From positions 186,001 to 250,000 of the forward strand of contig NZ_JADRCR010000006.1 of NCBI RefSeq assembly GCF_016649425.1: 64,000 bases of DNA, read 5' to 3'. This DNA is from Limnobaculum allomyrinae (GTDB lineage: Bacteria; Pseudomonadota; Gammaproteobacteria; Enterobacterales; Enterobacteriaceae). Of this stretch, positions 45,757 through 55,756 are shown one piece after another; position 1 is the first letter of the stretch; each line of letters begins with the position of its first letter. The position numbers and the translations under genes are program-made. The notes under the pieces were generated by a model. The model made no database searches. It saw nothing but the letters and a program-made list of their open reading frames with translations, and had not been told where the DNA came from.

Positions 45757-48432
45757 TTATTGGGGGCCATATTTATCCGTTGGATTCAGGGTTTCTGTCA
45801 ACCTTTGTTTCAAAAGTTCGCATATTTCAGAAGATAACGCTGTTCGTTCACTGTTTGTGAGAATGAACAAGTCTTCAACCCGTTCTCCAATAGTGGAGAT
45901 TCGTGCACTGTGTAGCGATAACCCCAAATCAGCAAAAACTTCACCCACTCTGGCCAGTAGCCCCGGCTGGTCAAGGGCAACCAGTTCCATATAGGTTCTC
46001 CGTTCGCTATGGCCTCGTAAGAAGGTTACGTGAGTGGCAACATTAAAGTGGCGAAGTTTAGAAGATAGCATACGCGGGCGCGGGCGTTCATACACCGGCT
46101 GTGTTAACGCTTGCTCTAATCCTTCCCGAATAGTTTGATGGCGGTCTGGGGTCAGAGGCTTACCGTTAGGTTCCAGCACAATAAAGCTGTCCATTGCCAT
46201 CTCATCGCGGTTAGTAAAAATTTGCGCATCGTGAACACTCAAATTTTTTCTGTCCAGTTCACCGACGGTCGCAGCAAACAGATAAGGCCGGTCATGACTA
46301 TAAATAAAGATTTCTGTTCCACCCCGATTAGGAGTAGGACTAATAAGTACCAGTGGCTTATTGGATTTATGATTGACCAGATGGCGGGCATGCCAGGCTA
46401 ACTGGCCCGGCGTATGGCGTAGAAAATAGTCGGCCCGGCATCGGCCCCATAAATTGTGCAGTGCGGCTTCGTCAATATTATCCCGTCGTAACAGAGCCAA
46501 TGCCTGAGCGCGATGATGACGAACTCGCTCTCTTAAGTCCGGTCGATATTGCATACCACGGCGCAGTTGTTTCTCTGTGGCAAAATAGAGCTCACGTAAC
46601 AAACTCTGTTTCCAGCTATTCCATAACGGTTCGTTGGTGGCACAGATATCAGCTACGGTAAGACAAATCAGATAGTGTAATCGGGTTTCCGTTTGTACTT
46701 CGGCAGCAAATTGCTGTATGACTTCCGGGTCTTGTATATCACGGCGCTGAGCGGTTACTGACATCAACAGATGCTGCCTGACCAGCCAACTGACTAAATC
46801 AACTTCGTTAGAGTTGAGGTCGTGCAATATAGCAAAATCTTTAGCGTCTTCTGCACCGAGAGTGGAGTGATCACCTCCACGGCCTTTTGCGATATCGTGA
46901 AATAACGCGGCCATGAACAATAATGACTGTTTTGGCAAACGGGGGAAAAGTTCTACACAGAGCGGGTGAGCCTGACGGGTTTCTTCATCGGCAAAACTTT
47001 CCAACTTTAGCAGCACTCGAATAGTATGTTCATCAACGGTATAGACGTGGAACAGGTCAAACTGCATTTGGCCGACAATCTTCCCCCACTGTGGCATATA
47101 GGCCGCCAGTACGCTGTGGCGATGCATTGGTACAATCGCCCGTTTGACGGCGCCAGGATGGCGCAAAATGGCCATAAACAACTGACGAGCGGCGGGGAGC
47201 TCACACAGCGGCTGTTTCAAATGGCGGCGAGCATAGCGCAGGTGGCGCAAAGTGGTTGAATAAATACCTTTAATGTCGGGATTGCTGACCAGACGGTAGA
47301 ATAATCCCAGAATAGTTTCCGGCTGTTCAATAAACAAATTTGGATCGCGCAAATCAATTAACTGACCGCGTAGCTGAAAACGCTCATCCAGAATTTGTGG
47401 TTTATCGGTATGGTCAACGGCTAAAATTGCCTCATCAAACAGCTGTAATAGCATATGATTAAGCTCTGCAACCCGACGGGTAACGCGATAGTAATCCTTC
47501 ATCATACGTTCAATTGGGCGGTTACCTTCGCCTTTATAGCCCAAGAGGGTAGCAACACTAAGTTGCCGATCGAACAGCAGTCTGTTGTCGTAGCGGGGCA
47601 GAATCAGATGCAGAGCAAAACGAATTCGCCATAAGAAAGCCTGACACTCTTCCAGCTCGGTGCATTCTGCGGGGGTTAAAAAACCAAAGCTCACCATCTC
47701 ATCAAGAGAGGTCGCGCCAAAATGGCGGCGGGCTACCCATAACAAAGTATGAATATCTCTTAAGCCCCCCGGGCTGGCTTTAATATCAGGCTCAAGGTTA
47801 TAGCTGGTACCGTGGTAACGCTGATGGCGTTCTTCCTGCTCCTGACACTTGGCGTGAAAGAAGGTATCTGATGGCCAGATTTCCTGCCCGAAAATATGTT
47901 TTTGCAGTGAGAGAAATAACGCTACATCACCACAAATTAATCGTGATTCAATCAGATTGGTGGCAACGGTCAGATCGGCAATACTCTCTTCCAGACACTG
48001 TTCCAGGGTTCGTACACTATGGCCTACCTCCAGCTTTAAATCCCACAGTAAGGTGATGATTTCTCCAACCCGCTGGGATTGCTCTTCGTCTAATGGTTGG
48101 TTGCTGAGAATTAAAATATCAATATCAGAAAGCGGATGTAGTTCGCTGCGGCCGTAGCCACCAACAGCAATTAACGCGAGTCCACTGCGATTAGCCAATC
48201 CTTTTGCCGTTGGCTTAATAAAACCGTGAAAGAGCCAGAGTCGTTGTAGCAGGTGGTCGATATAGTCTGAACGGGCTTTAAGTAGCTCATCAACAGCCAC
48301 GTCTGCTGCAAAAGCTTCCTTCAGCCAGGACTGAAAACGTTCCAATTCTTGCTTCAAATTAGGTAATGTCAATTCACTGTTACTTAAACAGGAGGGATCG
48401 CAGGGCTTTTTCAGCAAAACGTGCTCAAACAT
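45757..48432 (-). CDS. glnD: Bifunctional uridylyltransferase/uridylyl-removing enzyme GlnD
   Basis: GlnD senses glutamine and uridylylates or deuridylylates PII proteins, the top of the nitrogen regulatory cascade. The 891-residue product (E. coli 890) has the nucleotidyltransferase motif [19 protein letters not shown] (about residue 92), an HD domain with [17 protein letters not shown] (about 515), and two C-terminal ACT domains ([20 protein letters not shown]). In E. coli map lies directly upstream in the same operon; here an unrelated gene on the other strand separates them. Confidence 0.98.
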   Translation of the reverse strand: MFEHVLLKKPCDPSCLSNSELTLPNLKQELERFQSWLKEAFAADVAVDELLKARSDYIDHLLQRLWLFHGFIKPTAKGLANRSGLALIAVGGYGRSELHPLSDIDILILSNQPLDEEQSQRVGEIITLLWDLKLEVGHSVRTLEQCLEESIADLTVATNLIESRLICGDVALFLSLQKHIFGQEIWPSDTFFHAKCQEQEERHQRYHGTSYNLEPDIKASPGGLRDIHTLLWVARRHFGATSLDEMVSFGFLTPAECTELEECQAFLWRIRFALHLILPRYDNRLLFDRQLSVATLLGYKGEGNRPIERMMKDYYRVTRRVAELNHMLLQLFDEAILAVDHTDKPQILDERFQLRGQLIDLRDPNLFIEQPETILGLFYRLVSNPDIKGIYSTTLRHLRYARRHLKQPLCELPAARQLFMAILRHPGAVKRAIVPMHRHSVLAAYMPQWGKIVGQMQFDLFHVYTVDEHTIRVLLKLESFADEETRQAHPLCVELFPRLPKQSLLFMAALFHDIAKGRGGDHSTLGAEDAKDFAILHDLNSNEVDLVSWLVRQHLLMSVTAQRRDIQDPEVIQQFAAEVQTETRLHYLICLTVADICATNEPLWNSWKQSLLRELYFATEKQLRRGMQYRPDLRERVRHHRAQALALLRRDNIDEAALHNLWGRCRADYFLRHTPGQLAWHARHLVNHKSNKPLVLISPTPNRGGTEIFIYSHDRPYLFAATVGELDRKNLSVHDAQIFTNRDEMAMDSFIVLEPNGKPLTPDRHQTIREGLEQALTQPVYERPRPRMLSSKLRHFNVATHVTFLRGHSERRTYMELVALDQPGLLARVGEVFADLGLSLHSARISTIGERVEDLFILTNSERTALSSEICELLKQRLTETLNPTDKYGPQ

Positions 48433-48752
48433 AGTGACAATAACCTTCTGATAGCGGAGTTAATCACACAATAATCAATCGTTGCCGTAAAGGACAACAC
48501 ACTACTACTTAAGCTACCTGTAAACCTGAAAATTCGCCAGATGAAAGCATAGAAAACGCAACGAGAGAGTTATTAATAACATAACTAATCAAACATAGCC
48601 CTGCAGAGAACGATACAAGAGAAATTACACATTATTGATTCGCCCTTGTATGTTCAATGTATTAAAATCGCGACTGAATTTCATGTGTCACACAGCTATG
48701 TGAGTATCTTAAGTGACGTAATCTATTTATCTGTTATATAAAAGGATTTTTT
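48433..48752. other. Divergent gap between glnD and the DUF2135/TPR gene
   Basis: These 320 bases must hold a leftward glnD promoter and a rightward promoter for the TPR-protein gene. I see no further gene. AAAGGA precedes the rightward ATG. Just upstream are short palindromic stretches (TGTGTCACACA near 48684), which do not have the spacing of a CRP site. Confidence 0.4.
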
Positions 48753-49943
48753 ATGCTGGGTTTTCGTCCTCTGGTAATTTCTTTATTTGTTGTTCTTTTT
48801 TCCCCTGTTGTTTTGGCTGATTCAGTAACGGTTAACGTACTGGACGCAACAATTAAAGATAAACGTATTTCCGGTGCAGAAGTTGTACTGCAAAAGAATG
48901 GCGAGCAGAGCATAGTGGGTAACACCGATGCTCAGGGAAATGTAACTCTGAATAGCCCTTTTTCCGTTGCCGCTGACAGCTTGCTGATTATCAAAAAAAG
49001 TGGATTTTCAGATTTAGTGGTTAAGTGTCCGTGCAACGGATTGACCTATGCCATGAGCCCGGTAATGAAAAATCTGGATGGGATGCGTATTGTTTTAAGT
49101 TGGGGGGAAAAACCTGAAGATTTGGACTCTCACTTAGTCTACTCAGGTAATCATATATTCTTTGAAAATAAGCAGGGTGATGATGCAGAGTTAGATGTTG
49201 ATGATACTGATAGCTATGGTCCGGAAACCATTACCATTCAGAAAAAGCAGTTTGGTCAAAGTTATATTTACGCAGTACACGATTTTACTAACCGTACTGA
49301 CACAAACAGCAGTGCATTGTCTGCCAGCAAAGCTAAAGTCTTTGTTTATGTCGGTCAGTCATTAGTGCGTACTTATGATGTACCTGTTAGTCATACTGGT
49401 AATCTGTGGACGGTCTTCCGTTTAAACCCTAATGGGGATTTTGAAGATATCAATACATTGACTTCCTTATCCTCAGGCGGATCTGACCGACCGTCTGTTG
49501 AGCCTGCCCTTACTCCACTTTTGAACGATAGTTCTACGGCTAACCCCATGAGTGCCCAGCCAATAAATAGTTCAGCGGCCCGTGCACTGAATACCAGCGG
49601 TGAAGCTGCTTATCACGCAAATAAACTGGATGATGCCGTGAGTTTTTATCAGCAAGCCATTGAGCAGGATGGAACCTACAGTCAGGCATACAGCAACTTA
49701 GGTCTGGCCTATCAAAAACAAAATCGCGTTGCCGAAGCTATTTGGGCTAACCGCAAGGCGATAGCGTTAGCGAATGGTAATAATGCTAATACGGTTAGAG
49801 CTTCATCCTATTTCAATATTGCCCGTATCTATGAGCAGTCAGGCGATAACGCAGAAGCTTTACGTCATTTCAAATTAGCTAAACAGCAAAAAGACAATCC
49901 GGCTTATGATAAAGCGATAAAACGTATGCAGGATAAACAGTAA
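48753..49943 (+). CDS. Secreted DUF2135 (YfaP-like) and TPR repeat protein
   Basis: A 396-residue exported protein: signal peptide (residues 1-22, ending VLA); an N-terminal beta domain that looks like a carboxypeptidase-regulatory/Ig-like fold (DSVTVNVLDATIKDKRISGA, residues 23-105); a YfaP-like DUF2135 domain (about 107-235; MRIVLSWGEKPEDLDSHLVY is the signature); a Ser/Pro-rich linker; and three TPR units (about 280-390; ALNTSGEAAYHANKLDDAVS, AYSNLGLAYQKQNRVAEAIW). Role unknown; the mix suggests a periplasmic or surface binding protein. It is an insertion in the glnD-map interval and lies next to a copy of the dispersed repeat. Confidence 0.8.
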   Translation: MLGFRPLVISLFVVLFSPVVLADSVTVNVLDATIKDKRISGAEVVLQKNGEQSIVGNTDAQGNVTLNSPFSVAADSLLIIKKSGFSDLVVKCPCNGLTYAMSPVMKNLDGMRIVLSWGEKPEDLDSHLVYSGNHIFFENKQGDDAELDVDDTDSYGPETITIQKKQFGQSYIYAVHDFTNRTDTNSSALSASKAKVFVYVGQSLVRTYDVPVSHTGNLWTVFRLNPNGDFEDINTLTSLSSGGSDRPSVEPALTPLLNDSSTANPMSAQPINSSAARALNTSGEAAYHANKLDDAVSFYQQAIEQDGTYSQAYSNLGLAYQKQNRVAEAIWANRKAIALANGNNANTVRASSYFNIARIYEQSGDNAEALRHFKLAKQQKDNPAYDKAIKRMQDKQ

Positions 49944-49972
49944 GGTTTACATTCGCGTTAATCTCAAACACT

Positions 49973-50095
49973 GCAAGGTGTTTGAGATTGATGACAAACT
50001 TAATCAATCAGCAATGGTTAATATTCCGGCCGTAAAAACGATGTTACTCATATCACCTTGGTGTTTGGCCGGATTATACTCAAAGTTAATTTAAA
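49973..50095. repeat. Second copy of the dispersed repeat
   Basis: A hairpin CTCAAACAC-TGCAAG-GTGTTTGAG is followed by ATTGATGACAAACTTAATCA, matching 24780-24798 at all but about one base. From 50032 a unit read on the minus strand starts TCCGGCC, contains AAGGTGATATGAGTAACATC, and ends TTTTACGGCCGGAATATTA; it corresponds to 24981-25068 on the plus strand, where AAGGTGATATAACTAATATT occurs. The two loci are thus relatives of one palindrome-ended element, with an extra segment in the first copy. Confidence 0.7.
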
Positions 50096-50115
50096 ACATA
50101 CTCCAGGCCCAATAA

Positions 50116-50144
50116 CAAAAATGGCTAACCAAAGTTAGCCATTT
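50116..50144 (-). terminator. Terminator of map
   Basis: Perfect arms AAATGGCTAAC (50119-50129) and GTTAGCCATTT (50134-50144) flank a four-base loop. Read on the minus strand a U-rich TTTTTGTT follows. It ends the leftward map transcript. Confidence 0.85.
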
Positions 50145-50171
50145 AACAAAAAAATATATTAAAACAGATGA

Positions 50172-50966
50172 TTATGCTTCTGGCGTCAAAATGGCCTCAA
50201 TCGTATCATCTTTCCGTAGGGTCAGAATCTCACAACCGGTGTCAGTAACGGCAATCATGTGCTCATATTGGGCAGACAGGCTGCGATCTTTGGTTTTTAC
50301 CGTCCAGCCATCGTTCATGGTACGAATACGGAAATCACCGGCGTTAACCATCGGCTCAACGGTAAAGGTCATGCCTTTTTGCAATACTACACCACCGTCA
50401 TCTGCATCATAATGCAGTACCTGAGGTTCTTCATGGAACCCTTCACCGATGCCATGACCACAATATTCTCTGACTACAGAGAAACCCTGCTTTTCAACAT
50501 ATTGCTGAATAGCTTTACCCAATGTGCGCAGGCGAATACCAGGCTTAATCATTTTTAAAGCCAGATATAAACTTTCCTGAGTAACACGACACAGGCGTTC
50601 ACCCAGAATGGTTGGTTTACCAACAAAATACATTTTTGAGGTATCGCCATGGAAGCCATCTTTGATTACGGTAACGTCGATATTAACAATATCGCCATCT
50701 TTCAGCTTTTTGTCCTCGCTGGGAATACCGTGACATACCACTTCGTTTACGGAGATACAGACAGACTTAGGAAATCCATGATAACCAAGGCAGGCAGATA
50801 CGGCGTGCTGGGTGTTGGTAATATAGTCATGACAAATACGATCCAGTTCGCCGGTAGTTACGCCAGGCTTAACGTACTGTTCGATCATTTCTAAGACTTC
50901 AGCAGCCAGACGACCAGCCACACGCATTTTTGCAATGTCTTCAGGGGTTTTGATAGAAATAGCCAT
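50172..50966 (-). CDS. map: Type I methionine aminopeptidase
   Basis: Map removes the N-terminal Met from nascent proteins with small second residues. The 264-residue enzyme has the five metal ligands in NIDVTVIKDGFHGDTSKM (two Asp), the His of YCGHGIGEGFHEEP, and the Glu of TVEPMVNAG and of SAQYEHMIAVT. The start MAISIKTPEDIAKMRVAG is the conserved one; an upstream in-frame start would add four residues. A terminator follows, so it is not co-transcribed with glnD as in E. coli. Confidence 0.97.
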   Translation of the reverse strand: MAISIKTPEDIAKMRVAGRLAAEVLEMIEQYVKPGVTTGELDRICHDYITNTQHAVSACLGYHGFPKSVCISVNEVVCHGIPSEDKKLKDGDIVNIDVTVIKDGFHGDTSKMYFVGKPTILGERLCRVTQESLYLALKMIKPGIRLRTLGKAIQQYVEKQGFSVVREYCGHGIGEGFHEEPQVLHYDADDGGVVLQKGMTFTVEPMVNAGDFRIRTMNDGWTVKTKDRSLSAQYEHMIAVTDTGCEILTLRKDDTIEAILTPEA

Positions 50967-51168
50967 AAAATTGTCCACTAATGATAGGAGTCAGCACATA
51001 ACGAAGCTCAAGGGACGCAGGGTTAACTGACAACGATAATCAATTCACGATCTGAATATGGTATCAGTCCTGCAAAAGAGAACCAAATTTATCGTATTAA
51101 TAACCCTTCAATAATAAGGGGTAATGTGTGTTGAAAAATAAAAAATGAAGATTGCTAACCAATACTTA

Positions 51169-51196
51169 TTGACTAGGGTTCAATATCTGATAAATT
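51169..51196 (+). promoter_or_regulatory. Probable promoter of the pyrB-pyrC operon
   Basis: TTGACT (51169-51174), 16 bases, TAAATT (51191-51196). It lies about 85 bases before the mini-leader ORF and is the best sigma-70 match in the 426-base gap between divergent map and pyrB. GATAAA two bases earlier would also serve as -10. Confidence 0.55.
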
Positions 51197-51280
51197 AAGA
51201 AGGTTTGGGCGCTGTCTTTTATCTTTAGTGTGAGGTAAGAGGTTTTTAAAACCACTTAATAGTCAATTGGGCAAAGCAGG

Positions 51281-51322
51281 ATGAGAGTACACATAGCTAA
51301 AAAGGTTGATATCAACCCCTAA
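51281..51322 (+). CDS. Putative 13-residue leader peptide of pyrBC
   Basis: ATG 51281 opens a short frame reading MRVHIAKKVDINP and stopping at TAA 51320-51322, inside the first arm of the terminator hairpin. GCAGG lies directly before it. A short coding leader whose stop lies in the terminator stem is the hallmark of attenuation by coupled translation, as in E. coli pyrBI where UTP level sets RNA polymerase pausing. Leader codons show no pyrimidine-specific logic of their own, as expected. The peptide is inferred from layout only. Confidence 0.5.
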   Translation: MRVHIAKKVDINP

Positions 51323-51359
51323 TCAGATACTGACAAGTATTAGATTAGGGGTTTTTTTT
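51304..51359 (+). terminator. Strong terminator (likely attenuator) before pyrB
   Basis: Arms AACCCCTAATC (51314-51324) and GATTAGGGGTT (51343-51353), with a further inner pairing ATACT/AGTAT, form a stem of about 16 pairs, followed by eight T. It lies 34 bases before the pyrB ATG, between the probable promoter and the gene, so it must be bypassed for expression. A perfect palindrome GGTTGATATCAACC (51304-51317) overlaps the first arm and could be an alternative fold. Confidence 0.85.
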
Positions 51360-51392
51360 GATTCAAATTTCAACAGAGGAGCGAAAAATATA

Positions 51393-52316
51393 ATGCGAGG
51401 CCAACATATTTTAGGGTTGGAACACATGTCGGTGGCGGATATCGAACGTGTGTTGAATACCGCGGATGAAATGAAAAAGGTAACTAAGCAAGACATCAAA
51501 AAATTATCTACTTTGCGCGGAAAAGCAATCGTTAACGTCTTCTTTGAAAATAGTACCAGAACACGCTCATCCTTTGAGTTGGCCGGCAAATATCTGGGTG
51601 CCGATGTCATTAATATTGCTGCCTCTACCTCCAGCGTTGCTAAAGGTGAAAGCCTGAGAGATACCCTGTTAACCGTTCAGGCAATGGGTGTTGATGCTAT
51701 TGTCATGCGTCACAGTGCTGAAGGCGCCGCTCAATATGCAACGCGTTATGTTAAGGCCGTAGTGATTAACGCCGGTGATGGGGCTCATGAGCATCCAACT
51801 CAGGGTTTATTAGACCTGTTAACCATTCGCCAGCATCACGGCGCTATAGCGGGTAAGAAAGTCGCTATTGTGGGTGACATTCTGCATAGCCGGGTAGCTC
51901 GATCAAATATCTGGGGTTTGCTGAAAATGGGCGCGGAAGTTCATCTGGGCGGGCCAAAGACCTTAATTCCTAAAGAAATGTTGGATATGGGTGTCGCCAT
52001 CCATCATCGTGTGGAAGATGCCATTGCGGATGCAGACGTAGTCAACGTATTACGTATTCAACTGGAGCGCCAGAAGAAGGGATTATTCCCAACGCCGCGT
52101 GAGTATGCCCGTATTTTCGGTATTAATGACGAACGTTTGAAACTGGCAAAAGAGAATGTATTAGTGATGCATCCAGGCCCAATGAACCGTGGTCTGGAAA
52201 TATCACCGGATGTGGCTTATGGGCGTTTTTCAGCCATTGAAGAGCAGGTGAATAACGGTGTGGCAGTCAGAATGGCAGTTCTATCTTTAACTTTAGCTGA
52301 TGGGGTACAAGCATAA
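51393..52316 (+). CDS. pyrB: Aspartate carbamoyltransferase, PyrI-independent (Bacillus-like) type
   Basis: Condenses aspartate and carbamoyl phosphate, the committed step of pyrimidine synthesis. The product is 307 residues from ATG 51393 (GAGGAG upstream); it starts MRGQHILGLEHMSVADIERV, unlike the enteric catalytic chain of the PyrB-PyrI holoenzyme. Motifs: carbamoyl-phosphate loop FFENSTRTRSSFELAG, AHEHPTQGLLDLL, VGDILHSRVARSN and HPGPMNRG. The segment STSSVAKGESLRDTL is as in Gram-positive and delta-proteobacterial trimers. No pyrI follows; instead pyrC overlaps its stop by one base. A longer frame from TTG 51306 runs through the terminator and is rejected. Confidence 0.95.
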   Translation: MRGQHILGLEHMSVADIERVLNTADEMKKVTKQDIKKLSTLRGKAIVNVFFENSTRTRSSFELAGKYLGADVINIAASTSSVAKGESLRDTLLTVQAMGVDAIVMRHSAEGAAQYATRYVKAVVINAGDGAHEHPTQGLLDLLTIRQHHGAIAGKKVAIVGDILHSRVARSNIWGLLKMGAEVHLGGPKTLIPKEMLDMGVAIHHRVEDAIADADVVNVLRIQLERQKKGLFPTPREYARIFGINDERLKLAKENVLVMHPGPMNRGLEISPDVAYGRFSAIEEQVNNGVAVRMAVLSLTLADGVQA

Positions 52317-53617
52317 TGGCACAGTGGTTAATTAAAAATGGTCACCTGATCGATCCTGCTAATGGTTTAGATGATGTGCTGGATATTCGTATTGCCAACG
52401 GAAAAGTGGCAGCGGTTGGAAAATCACTGAGTGCAGAAGCGAACGATGAAGTTATTGATGCCAGCGGATTAGTTGTTAGCCCCGGCTTTATTGATATCCA
52501 TTGCCACCTGCGTGAACCAGGGCAAGAAGCAAAAGAAGATCTGTTAACCGGTACGGCATCGGCCGCTGCTGGTGGTTTTACCACTATTCTGACCATGGCT
52601 AATACTCGTCCGGTTATCGATCAGGCGATTATTGTCGCCGGTATGAAACATAAAATTCAGACTGATGCGGTAGTGCGGGTAGAAATTACCGGCGCGGTGA
52701 CTAAAGGTCTGGAAGGTAAAGAGCTGTCAGAAATTGGGGATATGGCGCAGGCCGGAGCCAGAGCGTTTTCTGATGACGGTTACTATGTTAATGATGGCCG
52801 CCTGATGCGCGCTGCACTGGAATATGCCAGCATGTTTAATCTGCCGGTGATTTCTCACTCAGAAGATTGTTGTCTGGTCGCCGATGGCGTTATGCATGAG
52901 GGGTGTGTCTCTGCCAAACTGGGCCTGAAAGGTCGTCCTGCTGAAGCTGAGAATATTGCAGTATCCCGTGAAATTATGCTGGCGGAAATGACCGGCGGAC
53001 ATGTGCATATTGCCCATGTGAGTAGTAAAGGAGCGGTAGATTTAATTCGTGAAGCTAAGGCTAAAGGCATTAAGGTTACCGCTGAAGTTACGCCACACCA
53101 TCTGTGCCTGGTAGACAAAACAATCGAGTCTTTTGATTCTGCGTTCAAAGTTAACCCGCCTCTGCGTACCAATGAACATATTGTTGCATTAATTGAAGGT
53201 TTGAAAGACGGCACGCTGGACGCCATTGCCACAGACCACGCGCCACACGCTTATGAAGAGAAAGACTGTGAGTTTAATGAAGCACCTTGCGGATTTGCCG
53301 GATTTGAAACCGCATTTAGCGTGCTGCATAGCTGTCTGGTACAAACCGGGCAATGGAACTTGCAGGCGCTGATTCACAAAATGACAGCGGGCCCGGCTGC
53401 AGCATTTGACTGGAAAGATCGTGGCCATCTGAGCGTTGGCGGCCTGGCGGATCTGGTGCTTATCGACCCGAAAAAAGAGTGGATTGTTGACCCGCACGCC
53501 ATGCTAACCCGCGGTAAATCCTGCCCCTTCACCGGCATGGAGATGGTTGGCCAGGTAGTTCGCACTATGGTGGATGGAAAATGGGTATATCAGGATGGGA
53601 AAATCATCCGTAATTAA
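52316..53617 (+). CDS. pyrC: Class I dihydroorotase (long, Bacillus-type PyrC)
   Basis: Cyclises carbamoyl aspartate to dihydroorotate. At 433 residues it is of the class I (about 425 residue) type, whereas the usual enteric PyrC is a class II enzyme of about 348. Metal and substrate motifs: DIHCHLREPGQEAKEDLLTG, SHSEDCCL, HIAHVSSKGAVDLI, and DAIATDHAPHAYEEKDCEFN; FEAPCGFAGFETA-like region follows (NEAPCGFAGFETAFSVL). The start overlaps the pyrB stop (TAATG). With pyrB it encodes consecutive steps, and such class I DHOases often bind ATCase physically (known in other taxa). Two terminator-like hairpins follow. Confidence 0.95.
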   Translation: MAQWLIKNGHLIDPANGLDDVLDIRIANGKVAAVGKSLSAEANDEVIDASGLVVSPGFIDIHCHLREPGQEAKEDLLTGTASAAAGGFTTILTMANTRPVIDQAIIVAGMKHKIQTDAVVRVEITGAVTKGLEGKELSEIGDMAQAGARAFSDDGYYVNDGRLMRAALEYASMFNLPVISHSEDCCLVADGVMHEGCVSAKLGLKGRPAEAENIAVSREIMLAEMTGGHVHIAHVSSKGAVDLIREAKAKGIKVTAEVTPHHLCLVDKTIESFDSAFKVNPPLRTNEHIVALIEGLKDGTLDAIATDHAPHAYEEKDCEFNEAPCGFAGFETAFSVLHSCLVQTGQWNLQALIHKMTAGPAAAFDWKDRGHLSVGGLADLVLIDPKKEWIVDPHAMLTRGKSCPFTGMEMVGQVVRTMVDGKWVYQDGKIIRN

Positions 53618-53639
53618 GCTAGACTTAAGATAAATCGTT

Positions 53640-53682
53640 CCGCATCAGGCTAAGTCAAAAGTGTGTGATGCGGTGATTTTTT
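53640..53682 (+). terminator. Terminator of pyrBC
   Basis: Arms CCGCATCA (53640-53647) and TGATGCGG (53666-53673) enclose 18 bases and are followed by TGATTTTTT. Confidence 0.75.
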
Positions 53683-53722
53683 CGCTTTCCCTATAGTTTT
53701 TTCGCTATTACTCATAGTAAGT

Positions 53723-53760
53723 AGTGGCATTTATTGCCACTTTTATGGTATAAAGCGCGC
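53723..53760 (+). promoter_or_regulatory. rpsB promoter with an upstream hairpin
   Basis: A seven-base hairpin AGTGGCA/TGCCACT (53723-53741) is followed by TTTT and may be a second pyrC terminator. Directly after it is TATGGTATAAAGCGCGCC: an extended -10 (TGGTATAAA, -10 at 53749-53754) with a GC-rich discriminator, as expected for a stringently controlled ribosomal protein promoter. No clear -35 was seen. Confidence 0.6.
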
Positions 53761-53790
53761 CGGAAATCCGCACTATTAACATCACTCTGT

Positions 53791-54674
<884 letters not shown>

Positions 54675-54729
54675 TAAGGCGTGCTCCATTAGAGAGCCCT
54701 TATTAACCAGGTATTAGATATGTTGGTTA

Positions 54730-54754
54730 GGGGGCCTTTGCAGGCTCCCTTTTT
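54730..54754 (+). terminator. Terminator/attenuator between rpsB and tsf
   Basis: Arms GGGGGCC (54730-54736) and GGCTCCC (54743-54749) then five T. In E. coli a comparable hairpin lets part of the transcripts continue into tsf. Confidence 0.75.
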
Positions 54755-54805
54755 GCTTATTTATGCAACAGAACATCCGACAAAGAATAACCGAGGATAA
54801 AGAGA

Positions 54806-55660
54806 ATGGCTGAAATTACTGCAGCTCTAGTAAAAGAACTTCGCGATCGTACCGGTGCTGGTATGATGGAATGTAAGAAAGCGCTGGTTGAAGCAAATGG
54901 CGATATCGAGCTGGCTATCGACAACATGCGTAAATCAGGTCAGGCAAAAGCGGCTAAGAAAGCTGGCCGTGTAGCTGCTGAAGGCGTTATTCTGACTAAA
55001 ATCGCTGCTGATGCCAAAGTTGGCGTCATTATGGAAGTTAACTGTGAAACTGACTTCGTAGCTAAAGATGCCGGTTTCCTGGCTTTTGCTAACGCAGCTG
55101 TTGATGCAGCACTGGCTGAAAACATCGGCGATGTTGAAGTATTAAAAGCAAAATTTGAAGAGCAGCGTACTGCGCTGGTAGCGAAAATTGGTGAGAACAT
55201 CAATATTCGTCGCGTTGAGGTAGTTAAAGGCGACAGACTGGGCGCTTACATGCACGGTGCTCGTATCGGTGTTCTGGTTTCTGCAACCGGTACTACTGAT
55301 GATGAGCTGGTTAAGCATGTTGCTATGCACATTGCTGCAAGCAAGCCTGAGTTCGTTTCTCCAGACGACGTACCTGCTGAAGTGGTTACTCGTGAGCACG
55401 AAATCCAGATCGACATCGCTATGCAATCTGGCAAACCTCGCGAAATCGCTGAGAAAATGGTTGAAGGCCGTATGCGTAAGTTCACCGGTGAGATCTCTCT
55501 GACTGGTCAGGCTTTCGTTATGGACCCAAGCAAAACCGTTGGCGATCTGCTGAAAGAGAAGAAAGCTGGCGTTGTACAATTTATCCGCTTCGAAGTGGGT
55601 GAAGGTATTGAGAAAGTAGAAGTAGACTTTGCGGCAGAAGTTGCTGCGATGACTAAGTAA
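54806..55660 (+). CDS. tsf: Elongation factor Ts
   Basis: EF-Ts exchanges GDP for GTP on EF-Tu. The 284-residue protein (E. coli 283) starts [20 protein letters not shown] and carries the signature [20 protein letters not shown] and [27 protein letters not shown] upstream supports strong initiation. Strong codon bias. Ends in its own terminator. Confidence 0.99.
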   Translation: MAEITAALVKELRDRTGAGMMECKKALVEANGDIELAIDNMRKSGQAKAAKKAGRVAAEGVILTKIAADAKVGVIMEVNCETDFVAKDAGFLAFANAAVDAALAENIGDVEVLKAKFEEQRTALVAKIGENINIRRVEVVKGDRLGAYMHGARIGVLVSATGTTDDELVKHVAMHIAASKPEFVSPDDVPAEVVTREHEIQIDIAMQSGKPREIAEKMVEGRMRKFTGEISLTGQAFVMDPSKTVGDLLKEKKAGVVQFIRFEVGEGIEKVEVDFAAEVAAMTK

Positions 55661-55681
55661 ACTTAGCTTGATGCATAAAGG

Positions 55682-55712
55682 CGGATCGATCACCATATCG
55701 GTCCGTTTTTTT
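55682..55712 (+). terminator. Terminator after tsf
   Basis: Arms CGGATCGAT (55682-55690) and ATCGGTCCG (55697-55705) with one G-U pair, then seven T. Confidence 0.88.
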
Positions 55713-55756
55713 AGAATAAACAGACCATTATAAACAGCCAACCAGGAAACAAGACT

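Noticed and set aside
48680-48705. CRP-like site (TGTGTCACACA ... TGTGAG) upstream of the DUF2135/TPR gene
   Set aside because: The half-sites do not have the TGTGA-N6-TCACA spacing.
51306-51392. An N-terminal extension of PyrB by 29 residues from a TTG start
   Set aside because: It would be translated through the terminator hairpin and has no homology to ATCase; ATG 51393 has a good ribosome binding site and gives the family length of 307.
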